Assembly (NCBI GenBank): GCA_045430345.1
Contig: JAILXT010000001.1
Span: 62,001-126,000, forward strand
Direction: 5' to 3'
Length of the DNA: 64,000 nt
Origin: Agarilytica sp045430345
Lineage (GTDB): Bacteria; Pseudomonadota; Gammaproteobacteria; Pseudomonadales; Cellvibrionaceae
Part shown: piece after piece, positions 43,986-53,104 of the stretch
Layout of the letters: each line of letters begins with the position of its first letter
How positions within the stretch are numbered: the first letter of the stretch is position 1
Notes under the pieces: model-generated
Databases searched by the model: none
What the model was told of the DNA's origin: nothing
Seen by the model: the letters and a program-made list of their open reading frames with translations, nothing else
Position numbers and translations under genes: made by a program

Positions 43986-44504
43986 ATGGATGACGGTTTA
44001 AAACAACGATTGATTGGTGCTTTTGTTTTGCTCGCATTAGGGGTTATTTTTATTCCTGTGATATTTGATCGCGAGCGTATTGAGCCCGTTGATAAGCGAA
44101 CACAAATACCTGCGGCGCCGTATATAGAGCCTGTAGTGATTGAGTCCGTTACGCCACCGGTTGTTGAACATGTCGCGGAGCCCGCGAAAGAAATGTATGA
44201 ACCTGATGACTCTGTTGAGCAATCGTTAGAGCCGGAAGTGTCCGGTGTGGATGCTCAAGGCGTCCCTAATAGTTGGGTGCTTCAAATAGCGAGCTTTCGC
44301 TTTGACAAGCATGCGACAGATTTTCGTGACAAGTTGGTTGCGGATGGGTTTTCTGCATATACTCGGAATGTCGATACCGATCGTGGAGAAATGACCCGCG
44401 TATACGTGGGACCAAAAATCGATAAGAATGTGCTGCTAACGCAAAAGAAAAAAATTGAAGAGAAGCATAAAGTATCAACCATTCTGCTTAAATTTGAACC
44501 CTAG
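43986..44504 (+). CDS. SPOR domain protein (DedD-like)
   Basis: A 172-residue protein with a short cytoplasmic start, one membrane helix (about 9-27, LIGAFVLLALGVIFIPVIF), a Pro/Glu-rich periplasmic linker and a SPOR domain (about 93-172, SWVLQIASFRFDKHATDFRDKLVADGFSAYTR). SPOR domains bind stem-peptide-free glycan at the division septum. It lies between folC and cvpA, the DedD position, although an opposite-strand gene now lies between it and cvpA. It probably takes part in cell division. Confidence 0.85.
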   Translation: MDDGLKQRLIGAFVLLALGVIFIPVIFDRERIEPVDKRTQIPAAPYIEPVVIESVTPPVVEHVAEPAKEMYEPDDSVEQSLEPEVSGVDAQGVPNSWVLQIASFRFDKHATDFRDKLVADGFSAYTRNVDTDRGEMTRVYVGPKIDKNVLLTQKKKIEEKHKVSTILLKFEP

Positions 44505-44538
44505 AGGTATGTGATATTTTAGTGTGATTGATGACGAG

Positions 44539-46176
44539 CTAAGGTTTGATCCGATTAAATCGTTTCTCTAAATAGTCAAAGCGTTCTTGATAGGGTGAGC
44601 TTTCTCTTAGCGCACCAATACGTTGAAAACAGCTCTCCAAGAGTTTTAGTTCTTTTTCTTTAAGTGCTGTTTCTTTGCTTTTTGTGAGCATGGTTTGAAT
44701 GAGATTTAGATTTAAACCAATGTGGTTGGGTAATTCTTTCAAAACATTTTGAAATGAGCGAATAGCATCATCAAATTTATTTTGTTTATGAAAGCCAATT
44801 CCTTGCTTGTTGAGTTTGGCTGCAAAAGCAATACCTTCTTTCGTTAACGGTTCTCTAAGTAATTTATCGATTTGAATGGCGAGCTGGCTATCGTTGTTGA
44901 GCTTGGCGACTTCTTGCAGTAAACGTTCGCCCTCGTCGTACTTGCCACGCTCCATAAATGCTTTTGCGCAATCGATACATAGTTGCGTTGAGGTATTTTC
45001 TACAACAGAAAAATTCAGATCACTAAAAACCTCTAGGGCTTTGCTATTGGCTTTATCCGCTTTTTCCTTGTCTCCTATATTTTCGTAAATATCCGCATTA
45101 ACCAGTTGCAAGCGCATTTGCACGACGGGTTGACGGCCATATTTTTTGTCCGCGTATTGAATCGCTTCAATGGCTTCGTTAGCGAGCTCTGGATTTTTTT
45201 GTTCGACGATCAATTGGCTTAGCGTGCTGGATAGGTTGGTAAAGTCTTCAGAGCTTTCTTGGCAGGAATTTTTACTGTGTTTAATAGCGGCGCGGTAGGC
45301 GTGTGCCGCGGCGTTTTTATCTCCAGAGGCTAGGCAAACTTTTCCCATTTCTCTTTGTCGGCTTGCCGAAATTGGCGAAATGCTGACGGCGGTAATGAGT
45401 GCCTGCTGGGCTTGATCAAACTTATTTTTGGCTTGATATACTTTTGAGAGTGTATCGTGGGCTTCCACGCAGTATTCGTTATCTGCAATGACAGCCTTTA
45501 ACGCAGCCTCAGCTTTATCAAGTTCCTTTAATCCGATAAGGGCTTTCGCGAGCCCCACACTTGCCCATAGAGGTCGGCTGTTGGCGGGTATCGCATCGTA
45601 TAAAAGAATGGCTTCATCATACATTTTCTGTTGGCAGAGCAGTTCTCCCAACAGCTTTTTTGCATCGTTTTGAAATTTTCCGCCTTCGGCAACGACATCT
45701 TGGCAGGCCGCAATCGCTGAGCGGGGGCGGCGTTGATCGAGTGCCTTTTTAACTTCTTGTAGCGCTTCATTCCGCATAACGGCTGCATCGAGACGAGGGC
45801 GAAGGTTTTCTCGGTTGATGGGTTTGCTGACATAGTCATCCGGCTGGTATTCGATGGCATAAACCACATGCTGGACTGCTAGCTCTGATGAGATCATGAA
45901 AAATATGGCGGTATTTTTTAGCAGGCTTTGGAACCGTAGTTCTTCTAGCAGTTGTTGTCCTGTTTGCCCTTTGCCAAGATCGTAATCCGCAAGTACGATA
46001 TCGTACTGATGGCGTTGGCATAGTTCGATGGCCTCACTCGCGTGGCCGGCGGTATCGACATTTGTACTGCCAAAATCAACCAGGGTCCGTTTCAGGTCCG
46101 CACGCATGTCGGGGTTGACCTCCACCACGAGACAGCGTTTCTGGCCATAAGCCTTGATAATGTCAATTTGTTTCAT
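44539..46176 (-). CDS. Response regulator with TPR repeats
   Basis: A 545-residue protein. A receiver domain spans about 12-130, with phospho-accepting Asp64 (VLADYDL) and the conserved Lys118 (YVSKPI). The acidic pair that normally binds Mg near the N-terminus is Glu19-Val20 rather than two acids, so phosphorylation may be weak. The remainder (about 140-540) is TPR-like (SAIAACQDVV, DEAILLYDAIPANSRP, DKAEAALKAVI). Such proteins act as signalling scaffolds. It is minus strand inside the SPOR-cvpA interval, convergent with the SPOR gene. No cognate kinase is nearby. Confidence 0.85.
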   Translation of the reverse strand: MKQIDIIKAYGQKRCLVVEVNPDMRADLKRTLVDFGSTNVDTAGHASEAIELCQRHQYDIVLADYDLGKGQTGQQLLEELRFQSLLKNTAIFFMISSELAVQHVVYAIEYQPDDYVSKPINRENLRPRLDAAVMRNEALQEVKKALDQRRPRSAIAACQDVVAEGGKFQNDAKKLLGELLCQQKMYDEAILLYDAIPANSRPLWASVGLAKALIGLKELDKAEAALKAVIADNEYCVEAHDTLSKVYQAKNKFDQAQQALITAVSISPISASRQREMGKVCLASGDKNAAAHAYRAAIKHSKNSCQESSEDFTNLSSTLSQLIVEQKNPELANEAIEAIQYADKKYGRQPVVQMRLQLVNADIYENIGDKEKADKANSKALEVFSDLNFSVVENTSTQLCIDCAKAFMERGKYDEGERLLQEVAKLNNDSQLAIQIDKLLREPLTKEGIAFAAKLNKQGIGFHKQNKFDDAIRSFQNVLKELPNHIGLNLNLIQTMLTKSKETALKEKELKLLESCFQRIGALRESSPYQERFDYLEKRFNRIKP

Positions 46177-46414
46177 AAAAACAATAATAAAAATAAGCGC
46201 TTAGAGTACTTTTAGTGTAGTCCATCGCGTCCGGTTTTCCGTGCCTATTGTGAATTTTTCAGGGGGCAACCCATGTGCTATTCGAGTCAAGGGTGATAAT
46301 CTTTGCGGCCGCGCATGATATGGACCTCTTGAAGAAGAAAGTTCTGTTTACGCCGGGTAGCCTCTGCTAAAATTGTGCTTTAATGCCGTCGAACAAAAAA
46401 TAGTCAATATCCGA

Positions 46415-46912
46415 ATGAATTGGGCAGATTGGGCAATACTCGCCATACTCGTTGTTTCAAGTCTCATCAGCCTTAAGCGGGGCTTCGTGAAAGAGGCTTT
46501 ATCTATGGCTATTTGGGTACTGGCATTCATCGTTGCCATGACCTTTCGCGACCCTCTATCGGGTCTCCTTGAATCTCAAATAGCCACTCCCTCGTTGCGT
46601 GATATGGTCGCGTTCGCCTTGCTGTTTGCCGCTACCCTCATTGTCGGCGCAATGGTGAATTACTTGATTGGGGAAGTGGTGCGGATGACCGGGCTATCTG
46701 GTACCGATCGCCTGTTTGGTATGATTTTCGGTTTTATTCGTGGTTTTATCATTGTGATGGCTGTGTTGCTGCTAGTCCCAGCGCTAGTATCCATCGATAA
46801 AGACGCGTGGTGGAAAGAGTCACTATTGATTCCTCACCTTATGGAGTTTGAAGGGTGGTGTCGTTTAATCGCGAAAGAGTTTATTAGTTTTATTACGGGC
46901 TTGTTTAGCTAG
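46415..46912 (+). CDS. cvpA: CvpA family membrane protein
   Basis: A 165-residue protein with about four membrane helices and the family sequence MNWADWAILAILVVSSLISLKRGFVKEAL at the N-terminus. CvpA is linked to colicin V export in E. coli and is needed for envelope and bile tolerance in some pathogens. I start at ATG 46415, the family N-terminus. It lies directly upstream of purF, the E. coli arrangement. Confidence 0.92.
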   Translation: MNWADWAILAILVVSSLISLKRGFVKEALSMAIWVLAFIVAMTFRDPLSGLLESQIATPSLRDMVAFALLFAATLIVGAMVNYLIGEVVRMTGLSGTDRLFGMIFGFIRGFIIVMAVLLLVPALVSIDKDAWWKESLLIPHLMEFEGWCRLIAKEFISFITGLFS

Positions 46913-46944
46913 CCGTTGTTGCGTTTGATTTAAGGGTTTGATTT

Positions 46945-48468
46945 ATGTGCGGTATTGTTGGAATTGTTGGTAAAAGTAACGTTAATACATTGCTTTATGA
47001 TGCGTTAACGATGCTACAACATCGTGGGCAAGATGCTGCAGGCATCATGACCTGCCACAACGGCAAACTCGCTCAGCAAAAGGCTGTGGGCCTGGTCAAA
47101 GATGTATTCCGTACCCGTCATATGCATCGCCTTGTTGGCAATATCGGAATCGGGCATGTACGGTATCCGACTGCGGGTAGTTCTGGTCCAGCCTTGGCTC
47201 AACCGTTTTACGTCAACTCGCCTTACGGGATCGCGTTAGCTCATAACGGTAATCTCACGAATACAAAACAACTTTCCCAAGATCTGTTCAAAGAGGATCT
47301 TCGCCACCTTAATACTGATTCAGATTCTGAAGTATTACTTAATGTCTTTGCTCATGAGCTTCAGCTACAAGGCAAGCTTACACCAGCAGCGGACGATATT
47401 TTTAAAGCGGTAGAAGGTGTTCATAAGCGCGCTGTGGGTGGTTACGCGGTTGTATCTATGGTGGCAAACTATGGCATCGTCGGGTTCCGTGATCCAAACG
47501 GGCTACGCCCCCTTGTTTTTGGTGTCCGAAAAACGGAAGAAGGCGACGAATATATGATCGCCTCTGAAAGCGTCGCCTTGGATGTCCAAGGGTTTACCTT
47601 GATAAGAGATGTTGCGCCTGGCGAAGCGGTATTTATCAGTGTCGATGGCGAGCTTCATACTCACCAGTGTGCGGCAAATCCCAACTTGAGTCCGTGTATA
47701 TTTGAGCATGTTTATTTTGCGCGCCCAGATTCTATTATGGACGGTGTCTCGGTATACAAGGCGCGTTTGCGTCAAGGGGAGAAGCTCGCGGATAAGATTC
47801 TGCGCGAGCGGCCTAATCACGATATCGATGTGGTGATTCCTATTCCGGACAGTAGCCGTGTTGCTGGCCAAACGGTCGCGCAGACCCTTGGGGTAAAATT
47901 CCGTGAAGGATTAGTAAAAAACCGTTATATCGGCCGAACGTTTATCATGCCTGGTCAACAGCAGCGTCGAAAGTCTGTGCGTCAGAAGCTAAACGTTATT
48001 GATCTAGAGTTTAAAGATAAAAATGTTTTACTCGTGGATGACTCCATCGTGCGGGGTACGACCTGTAAACAGATCATTCAGATGGCTCGTGAAGCAGGGG
48101 CCGCACGTGTTTATTTTGCGTCCGCGTCACCCGTGGTCCAGTATCAAAATGTCTACGGCATAGATATGCCTTCACGGGAGGAGCTTGTGGGCTACAACCG
48201 TAGCGAGCGAGAGATCCAAGAAGAGATCGGTGCTGACTGGTTGATTTATCAGGATTTGGAGGATCTCATTGCCGCATCGATGGAAGGCAATCATGATGTG
48301 CCTAAATTCGACTGCTCTGTCTTTGATGGTAATTACATCACTGGCGATGTTGATGACGAGTATTTAAGTACCTTGGAAGCTGATCGAGCGGATCATGTGA
48401 AAACCTCTCGAGAAAAAGCGCTCGCAGAAAGCCCCAATGCGATGGTGGGTTTACACAACGCCGATTAG
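46945..48468 (+). CDS. purF: Amidophosphoribosyltransferase
   Basis: A 507-residue enzyme of purine synthesis. The glutaminase nucleophile is Cys2 after Met removal (MCGIVGIVG), with the HNGNLTN and HLNTDSDSEV stretches. The phosphoribosyltransferase site is VLLVDDSIVRGTT. It transfers ammonia from glutamine to PRPP. An AAGGG ribosome site precedes the ATG, and the gene is 32 bp after cvpA. Confidence 0.97.
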   Translation: MCGIVGIVGKSNVNTLLYDALTMLQHRGQDAAGIMTCHNGKLAQQKAVGLVKDVFRTRHMHRLVGNIGIGHVRYPTAGSSGPALAQPFYVNSPYGIALAHNGNLTNTKQLSQDLFKEDLRHLNTDSDSEVLLNVFAHELQLQGKLTPAADDIFKAVEGVHKRAVGGYAVVSMVANYGIVGFRDPNGLRPLVFGVRKTEEGDEYMIASESVALDVQGFTLIRDVAPGEAVFISVDGELHTHQCAANPNLSPCIFEHVYFARPDSIMDGVSVYKARLRQGEKLADKILRERPNHDIDVVIPIPDSSRVAGQTVAQTLGVKFREGLVKNRYIGRTFIMPGQQQRRKSVRQKLNVIDLEFKDKNVLLVDDSIVRGTTCKQIIQMAREAGAARVYFASASPVVQYQNVYGIDMPSREELVGYNRSEREIQEEIGADWLIYQDLEDLIAASMEGNHDVPKFDCSVFDGNYITGDVDDEYLSTLEADRADHVKTSREKALAESPNAMVGLHNAD

Positions 48469-48589
48469 CGTTCGCTTCGTTGTAAGTGTTCTTTACATAT
48501 TCGCATTCTTTCGTAAAATTTGGCATGCTATTTACTTAGTGAATAGACCGCGATTCCTACACGATTTATTCTTAACCGTATTATTTCTG

Positions 48590-48607
48590 CGCAGGCGTAT
48601 GCCTGCG
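48590..48607 (+). terminator. Hairpin between purF and metZ
   Basis: A perfect 7-bp stem CGCAGGC / GCCTGCG with loop GTAT in the 215-bp gap after purF. There is no T-run, so it may be only an attenuating hairpin. No other feature is visible in this gap. Confidence 0.35.
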
Positions 48608-48683
48608 ATACATGTCCGCGCAAAAAACAACAACGATCAGTGGTTGTAGTACGGACTCACATATCGTCTAAAAGTTTTAAAAA

Positions 48684-49886
48684 ATGAGCATTTCGGAAAA
48701 TGATATCGACCCCTTATTTGGGGCACACCTAGACACACTTGCAGTACGAGCAGGTCAAGTTCGTTCACAAGAAGGCGAACACAGCGAGCCTATTTACACG
48801 ACGTCTAGCTATGTCTTTGGTTCGGCTGCAGAAGCGGCAGCGCGTTTTTCTGGCGAGCAACCAGGAAATGTGTACTCCCGCTACACCAACCCAACCGTGC
48901 GTACATTCCAGGACCGCATAGCGGCACTTGAAGGTGGTGAGGCGGCGGTGGCTACGGCATCGGGTATGGCGGCAATTTTAAGTACATGCATGGCGTTGTT
49001 ATCTGCGGGTGATCATGTCATCTGCTCGCGTAGCGTGTTTGGTACAACGACAGTTTTATTCACCAAGTATCTTGAAAAGTTTGGTGTGCAAGTTGATCTC
49101 GTGCCCTTGGTGGATTTTTCTGCGTGGGAAGCGGCGATTAAAAGCAACACCAAGCTGATGTTTTTAGAAACACCGTCTAACCCTATTTGTGAAGTTGCGG
49201 ACGTTAAAAAATTATCTGAGCTTGCAAAGGCAAACGGTGTATTGCTTGCGGTAGATAACTGTTTTTGTACGCCAGCGTTGCAGACGCCCATATCTTTGGG
49301 GGCTGATATTGTGATTCATTCGGCTACCAAATATTTGGATGGGCAGGGGCGCTGTATGGGTGGAGCCGTTGTCGGTAGTGAAGAGGTTATGACTGAAGTG
49401 CTGGCATTTCTTCGAACCTGTGGGCCAACCATGAGTCCCTTTAATGCATGGGTGTTCCTAAAAGGGTTGGAAACACTGCGCTTGCGAATGGAAGCTCACT
49501 CTAAAAATGCCCTAGCTTTGGCGCAATGGTTGGAATCACATAAAAACGTTGAGCATGTGTATTACTCTGGTTTGGAATCTCACCCGGGGCATGCGTTGGC
49601 GAAAACCCAGCAAAGTGCTTTTGGTGGCGTGTTGTCCTTTAAAGCAAAGGGTGGGCGCGATGCTGCGTGGAAAGTGATTGATTCGACGCGTATTTTGTCG
49701 GTTACTGCGAATTTAGGTGATGTAAAGACAACGATTATTCACCCTGCGACGACAACGCATGGCCGGCTTTCGGATGATGAAAAGCACGCGGCCAAGATCA
49801 GCGACAACCTGATTCGCATCGCCGTGGGTTTAGAGTATTTGGAGGATATCCAGAAAGATCTTGATCGTGGTTTATCGCTCATTTGA
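48684..49886 (+). CDS. metZ: O-succinylhomoserine sulfhydrylase
   Basis: A 400-residue Cys/Met-metabolism PLP enzyme. The PLP Lys is 216 in HSATKYLDGQGR, and the N-terminal TRAGQV-like region (LAVRAGQVRSQEGEHSEPIY) and the YSRYTNPTVRTF segment match MetZ closely. It forms homocysteine from O-succinylhomoserine and sulfide, the direct-sulfhydrylation route of methionine synthesis, as in Pseudomonas, where metZ follows purF too. A cystathionine gamma-synthase is the main alternative. Confidence 0.92.
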   Translation: MSISENDIDPLFGAHLDTLAVRAGQVRSQEGEHSEPIYTTSSYVFGSAAEAAARFSGEQPGNVYSRYTNPTVRTFQDRIAALEGGEAAVATASGMAAILSTCMALLSAGDHVICSRSVFGTTTVLFTKYLEKFGVQVDLVPLVDFSAWEAAIKSNTKLMFLETPSNPICEVADVKKLSELAKANGVLLAVDNCFCTPALQTPISLGADIVIHSATKYLDGQGRCMGGAVVGSEEVMTEVLAFLRTCGPTMSPFNAWVFLKGLETLRLRMEAHSKNALALAQWLESHKNVEHVYYSGLESHPGHALAKTQQSAFGGVLSFKAKGGRDAAWKVIDSTRILSVTANLGDVKTTIIHPATTTHGRLSDDEKHAAKISDNLIRIAVGLEYLEDIQKDLDRGLSLI

Positions 49887-49933
49887 TTTGTTTAATGATG
49901 TGATAAACAATGTTGAATGGATTGGGTTAAAAC

Positions 49934-50548
49934 ATGCGTATAGATTTTTCTGAGCTGTCAGCAAATCAGCGTTATCATATTATGACCCAGGTGGTTGTGC
50001 CTCGGCCGATCGCTTGGGTGCTTACTGATAACGGTGATACCTCGTATAACCTCGCGCCTTTTTCTTATTTTAACGGTATTTGCAGTGAGCCGCCCCTGGT
50101 GATGTTAAGTGCCGGCATGAAGCCGACCGGGGAGATAAAAGATACCCGTTTAAATATTCTTGAGCGAGCGCATATGGTTATTCATATTCCCTCGGTGGGG
50201 GATGCGCAAGCGGTTAGTGACACCGCGATGACATTACCACACGGCGAATCAGAAATTGAAAAGTTTGGCTTGTCTCTGCAAGAAGAGCAGGGTTGGGCGC
50301 TGCCTAGGCTTAGGGATAGCAAAGTAGCGATGATGTGTCGTTATCATCAGCATACAGCGCTAGGCCCCAATAAACAGGCGATCTTTTTTTGCGAAGTGAC
50401 AGATGTCTATATTGACGATATGGTTGTGGGAAATGACGCAAAAGGTCGAATAAAAGTTGATACGAAGTCATTAGACCCTCTAAGCCGTTTGGGGGCCAAT
50501 GAATATGCTTCCTTTGGTGAGGTCTTTACCTTAAGTCGGCCGTTGTAG
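49934..50548 (+). CDS. Flavin reductase-like FMN-binding protein
   Basis: A 204-residue split-barrel flavoprotein of the flavin reductase family. The key stretch VVVPRPIAWVLT with YNLAPFSYFNGICSEPPLVMLS is the FMN-binding signature. The enzymes use NAD(P)H to reduce FMN for partner oxygenases, or act alone on small substrates. It starts 47 bp after metZ and could be in its transcript. No partner monooxygenase is near, so its job is open. Confidence 0.85.
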   Translation: MRIDFSELSANQRYHIMTQVVVPRPIAWVLTDNGDTSYNLAPFSYFNGICSEPPLVMLSAGMKPTGEIKDTRLNILERAHMVIHIPSVGDAQAVSDTAMTLPHGESEIEKFGLSLQEEQGWALPRLRDSKVAMMCRYHQHTALGPNKQAIFFCEVTDVYIDDMVVGNDAKGRIKVDTKSLDPLSRLGANEYASFGEVFTLSRPL

Positions 50549-50554
50549 TTAATT

Positions 50555-51001
50555 TTATTGATCGAGTCTGTAAATTAACGGTACGGCGAATTCGGGGGTA
50601 GGCTGCTCGGGCGTAAAGTTAGAAAACCCTAGTTTCCGATAAAATGTTACCGCGTTTAATGACGAATTTACGCGTATAAACCCTTCAGTATTTTCTTTCT
50701 TACATATTCTTAGTGCGCTAGACCATAGGGCTTTACCTATGCCTTTCCGGTGCGCAGACGGTGCCACAAATAAATGCGCGAGATTCCAATATTTTTTGAT
50801 GAGAATGTATCCGGCGATTTTGCCATCAGTGTATTTAAGGTAGCTGCTTGGTCTTGTGAGGTAGCGCTCAATATCTTGTTGGATGCTGATGAGGAGTTTG
50901 TCTTTGGTTTCTATACTTGCCTCAACCGATTCATGCATAGCTAATTGAGCGATCGATATAATGGGGTCTATATCTTTGTGTGTGACTATTGAAATACTCA
51001 T
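50555..51001 (-). CDS. GNAT family N-acetyltransferase
   Basis: A 148-residue acetyltransferase. The acetyl-CoA loop is AHRKGIGKALWSSAL (motif A) and motif B continues with NAVTFYRKLGFSNF. The N-terminal domain is SIVTHKDIDPIISIAQLAM. The substrate is not predictable. It is convergent with the flavin reductase gene (6-bp gap) and 46 bp after the methionine aminopeptidase gene on its own strand, so co-transcription with it is likely. Confidence 0.85.
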   Translation of the reverse strand: MSISIVTHKDIDPIISIAQLAMHESVEASIETKDKLLISIQQDIERYLTRPSSYLKYTDGKIAGYILIKKYWNLAHLFVAPSAHRKGIGKALWSSALRICKKENTEGFIRVNSSLNAVTFYRKLGFSNFTPEQPTPEFAVPLIYRLDQ

Positions 51002-51047
51002 GTTTGTTTTATGGCGGGGCCCATTTCTCTAAAGTCATACATACTGA

Positions 51048-51794
51048 TTAAGCAACGGTGAGTAATATCGGATTTGTTTTCGTTATCACCATTGTGTGTT
51101 CAAACTGAGCCGAAAGATTGCCTGCGCAACCGGTAAGCGTCCATCCATCATCGGTTTCATGTACGTTTCTACTTTTTGTGGATAGAAATGGTTCTATTGT
51201 GATTACTTGTCCCGCGCGTAGAACGCGTTTATCTTGCGGAACGTAGTAGCCGGGAATCTCGGTTGGTTCTTCATGTAATTGACGACCAATGCCATGGCTG
51301 CAGAGATTCTTAATGATTCGAAATCCTTTCTTTTTCGCGACGGACTGAATTGATTTTCCGATGTGGTTTAAGGGTGCACCGGCGCGAGCGGAATGGGTCG
51401 CAGTATTTAATGCGAGCTTGGTAGCCGATAACAAACGGTTTTTTAGATCATTACTTGGTGGGACGATAAAAGATCCGCCTGTATCGCCGAAGTAGCCATT
51501 TTTCTCTGCAGAGACGTCAATATTGACGACGTCCCCGGATTTGATAATGCGGTCGCCAGGGATTCCGTGTGCGGCTTCTTCATTCACACTGATACAGGTG
51601 TAGCCTGGAAAGTCATAGCAAAGTTTTGGCGCCGATTTAGCTTCGTATTGCGCCAATATCGATTTTCCAATCATATCAAGCTCGCTGGTGGTCATTCCCG
51701 GCTCGGTAAGTCGTTGCATTTTTTGCAATGTAAATGCAACGATCCAGCCGATATGCTTCAGGGCTTCTAAGTCTTGCTCTGTTTCAATGGTCAT
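51048..51794 (-). CDS. Methionine aminopeptidase, type I
   Basis: A 248-residue enzyme that removes the initiator methionine from new proteins. All metal ligands are present: Asp93, Asp104, His167, Glu201 and Glu232, with the CSHGIG and NIDVSAEKNGYFGDT segments. The essential map gene usually lies next to rpsB; this one is beside a GNAT gene, so it is probably a second copy with a specialised role. No zinc-finger extension is present. Confidence 0.9.
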   Translation of the reverse strand: MTIETEQDLEALKHIGWIVAFTLQKMQRLTEPGMTTSELDMIGKSILAQYEAKSAPKLCYDFPGYTCISVNEEAAHGIPGDRIIKSGDVVNIDVSAEKNGYFGDTGGSFIVPPSNDLKNRLLSATKLALNTATHSARAGAPLNHIGKSIQSVAKKKGFRIIKNLCSHGIGRQLHEEPTEIPGYYVPQDKRVLRAGQVITIEPFLSTKSRNVHETDDGWTLTGCAGNLSAQFEHTMVITKTNPILLTVA

Positions 51795-52173
51795 TGAAGG
51801 TATTTTGTAATCCTAAGGTATGTGTTTGTCGGCGTTTTACACCCAATCGTCTGGGAATGGCCAATTAGAAATAAGGGGTGTTCCGGGGAGGTGTTGATGT
51901 TCCTTGGGTGTCACCAACATATCCCTATCTCCCCAGGATTATACATGGTGTTTTTAGGCGGGGTACTACTGATCGTCATAAAGGGTCTTTGTTTATACAG
52001 GCTTATAAATTAATGCGGCCGTGTTTATTCGTTTTGGTGCATTACGTGCAAAATGTCCCTGAAGATAAAGATCAGATGTCGTTGAAGAGAGAGGTGAGTG
52101 TCTAACTTTTTACATGATTATGTATTCCAGACAGTGCTAGTCTTACCTATGTAAATGAATGTATAGGAAAGCT
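51795..52173. other. 380-bp intergenic region between map and the MoxR operon
   Basis: A 63-codon plus frame (51822-52013) has no ribosome site and looks random, and no other frame is convincing. A GGGGAG / CTCCCC pair (near 51893 and 51932) could form a weak stem. The promoters of the divergent methionine aminopeptidase and MoxR operons must lie here, but I see no clear boxes. Confidence 0.4.
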
Positions 52174-53103
52174 ATGAATCAACTGATTTCGGGTATTATC
52201 GACGGGGTTGGCACGGTGTTGCTGGGTAAGGAGCAACAGGTTAAATTGGCGCTGGCGTGTTTGTTCTCAAAAGGGCATCTCCTTATTGAGGATTTACCGG
52301 GCATGGGCAAAACAACGCTTGCGCAATGTTTGGCCAAGGTTTTGGGGCTGAGCTATGAGCGAGTTCAGTTCACCAGCGATATTCTACCTGCAGATATTCT
52401 TGGTGCCGCGGTCTTTGACCGGGAAACTTCCCGCTTCGAATTTCACTCCGGTCCGGTGTTTACTCAGGTGCTGCTTGCGGATGAGGTGAATCGAACAACG
52501 CCCAAAACCCAAAGCGCACTCCTTGAAGCGATGGAGGAGCGCCAGGTCACCATTGAAGGGGAGACACGACCCTTACCTGCGCCATTTTTTGTGATTGCCA
52601 CCCAAAACCCTTTGTCTCAGGCGGGTACCTATCCTTTACCTGAATCTCAGCTGGATCGATTCCTCATGCGGATATCCTTGGGCTATCCCACACAGGACAC
52701 CGAGCGGGCGCTTTATAAGGGGGTTGAGCCTCGTGAGCGTTTAAAGGCTCTGGAGCCCTTAGTGACTATGGCGCAGATCGACGCTATTCAAAAGCAAGTC
52801 AAAGAGATCAAAGCGAGTGAGCAGTTACTGGATTACCTTCAAAGGATTGTAGATTTCACCCGTTTTAATGAACATTTTACCTTTGGCCTTTCTCCGCGGG
52901 GCGCACTGGCTCTGTTGTATGCAGCAAAAGCGTGGGCATTGATCCATAACCGAGAGTATGTGTTGCCAGAAGATATTCAGGCTGTGTTGCCTTCAGTGGT
53001 GGGGCATCGTGTTAGAGGCGTATCTTCCAGTAGTAATACTGATTCAGCGGCTGGAAAAGAGGATATTACCGATTTTATCTTAAAAAATGTCGACGTCGTT
53101 TAA
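52174..53103 (+). CDS. MoxR-family AAA+ ATPase
   Basis: A 309-residue AAA+ ATPase. Walker A is GMGKTT (43-48), Walker B LLADEVNR, sensor 1 in ATQNPLSQAGTYPLPESQLDRFL. MoxR proteins act as chaperones for membrane or redox proteins and usually precede a DUF58 gene. The ATG at 52174 has AGGA six bases upstream; the ATG at 52159 would add five residues. It is the first gene of MoxR-DUF58-transglutaminase, as in Pseudomonas aeruginosa. Confidence 0.9.
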   Translation: MNQLISGIIDGVGTVLLGKEQQVKLALACLFSKGHLLIEDLPGMGKTTLAQCLAKVLGLSYERVQFTSDILPADILGAAVFDRETSRFEFHSGPVFTQVLLADEVNRTTPKTQSALLEAMEERQVTIEGETRPLPAPFFVIATQNPLSQAGTYPLPESQLDRFLMRISLGYPTQDTERALYKGVEPRERLKALEPLVTMAQIDAIQKQVKEIKASEQLLDYLQRIVDFTRFNEHFTFGLSPRGALALLYAAKAWALIHNREYVLPEDIQAVLPSVVGHRVRGVSSSSNTDSAAGKEDITDFILKNVDVV

Positions 53104-53104
53104 G

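Noticed and set aside
51822..52013. 63-codon frame between the methionine aminopeptidase and MoxR genes
   Set aside because: No ribosome site, unlikely composition, and another overlapping frame of similar quality.
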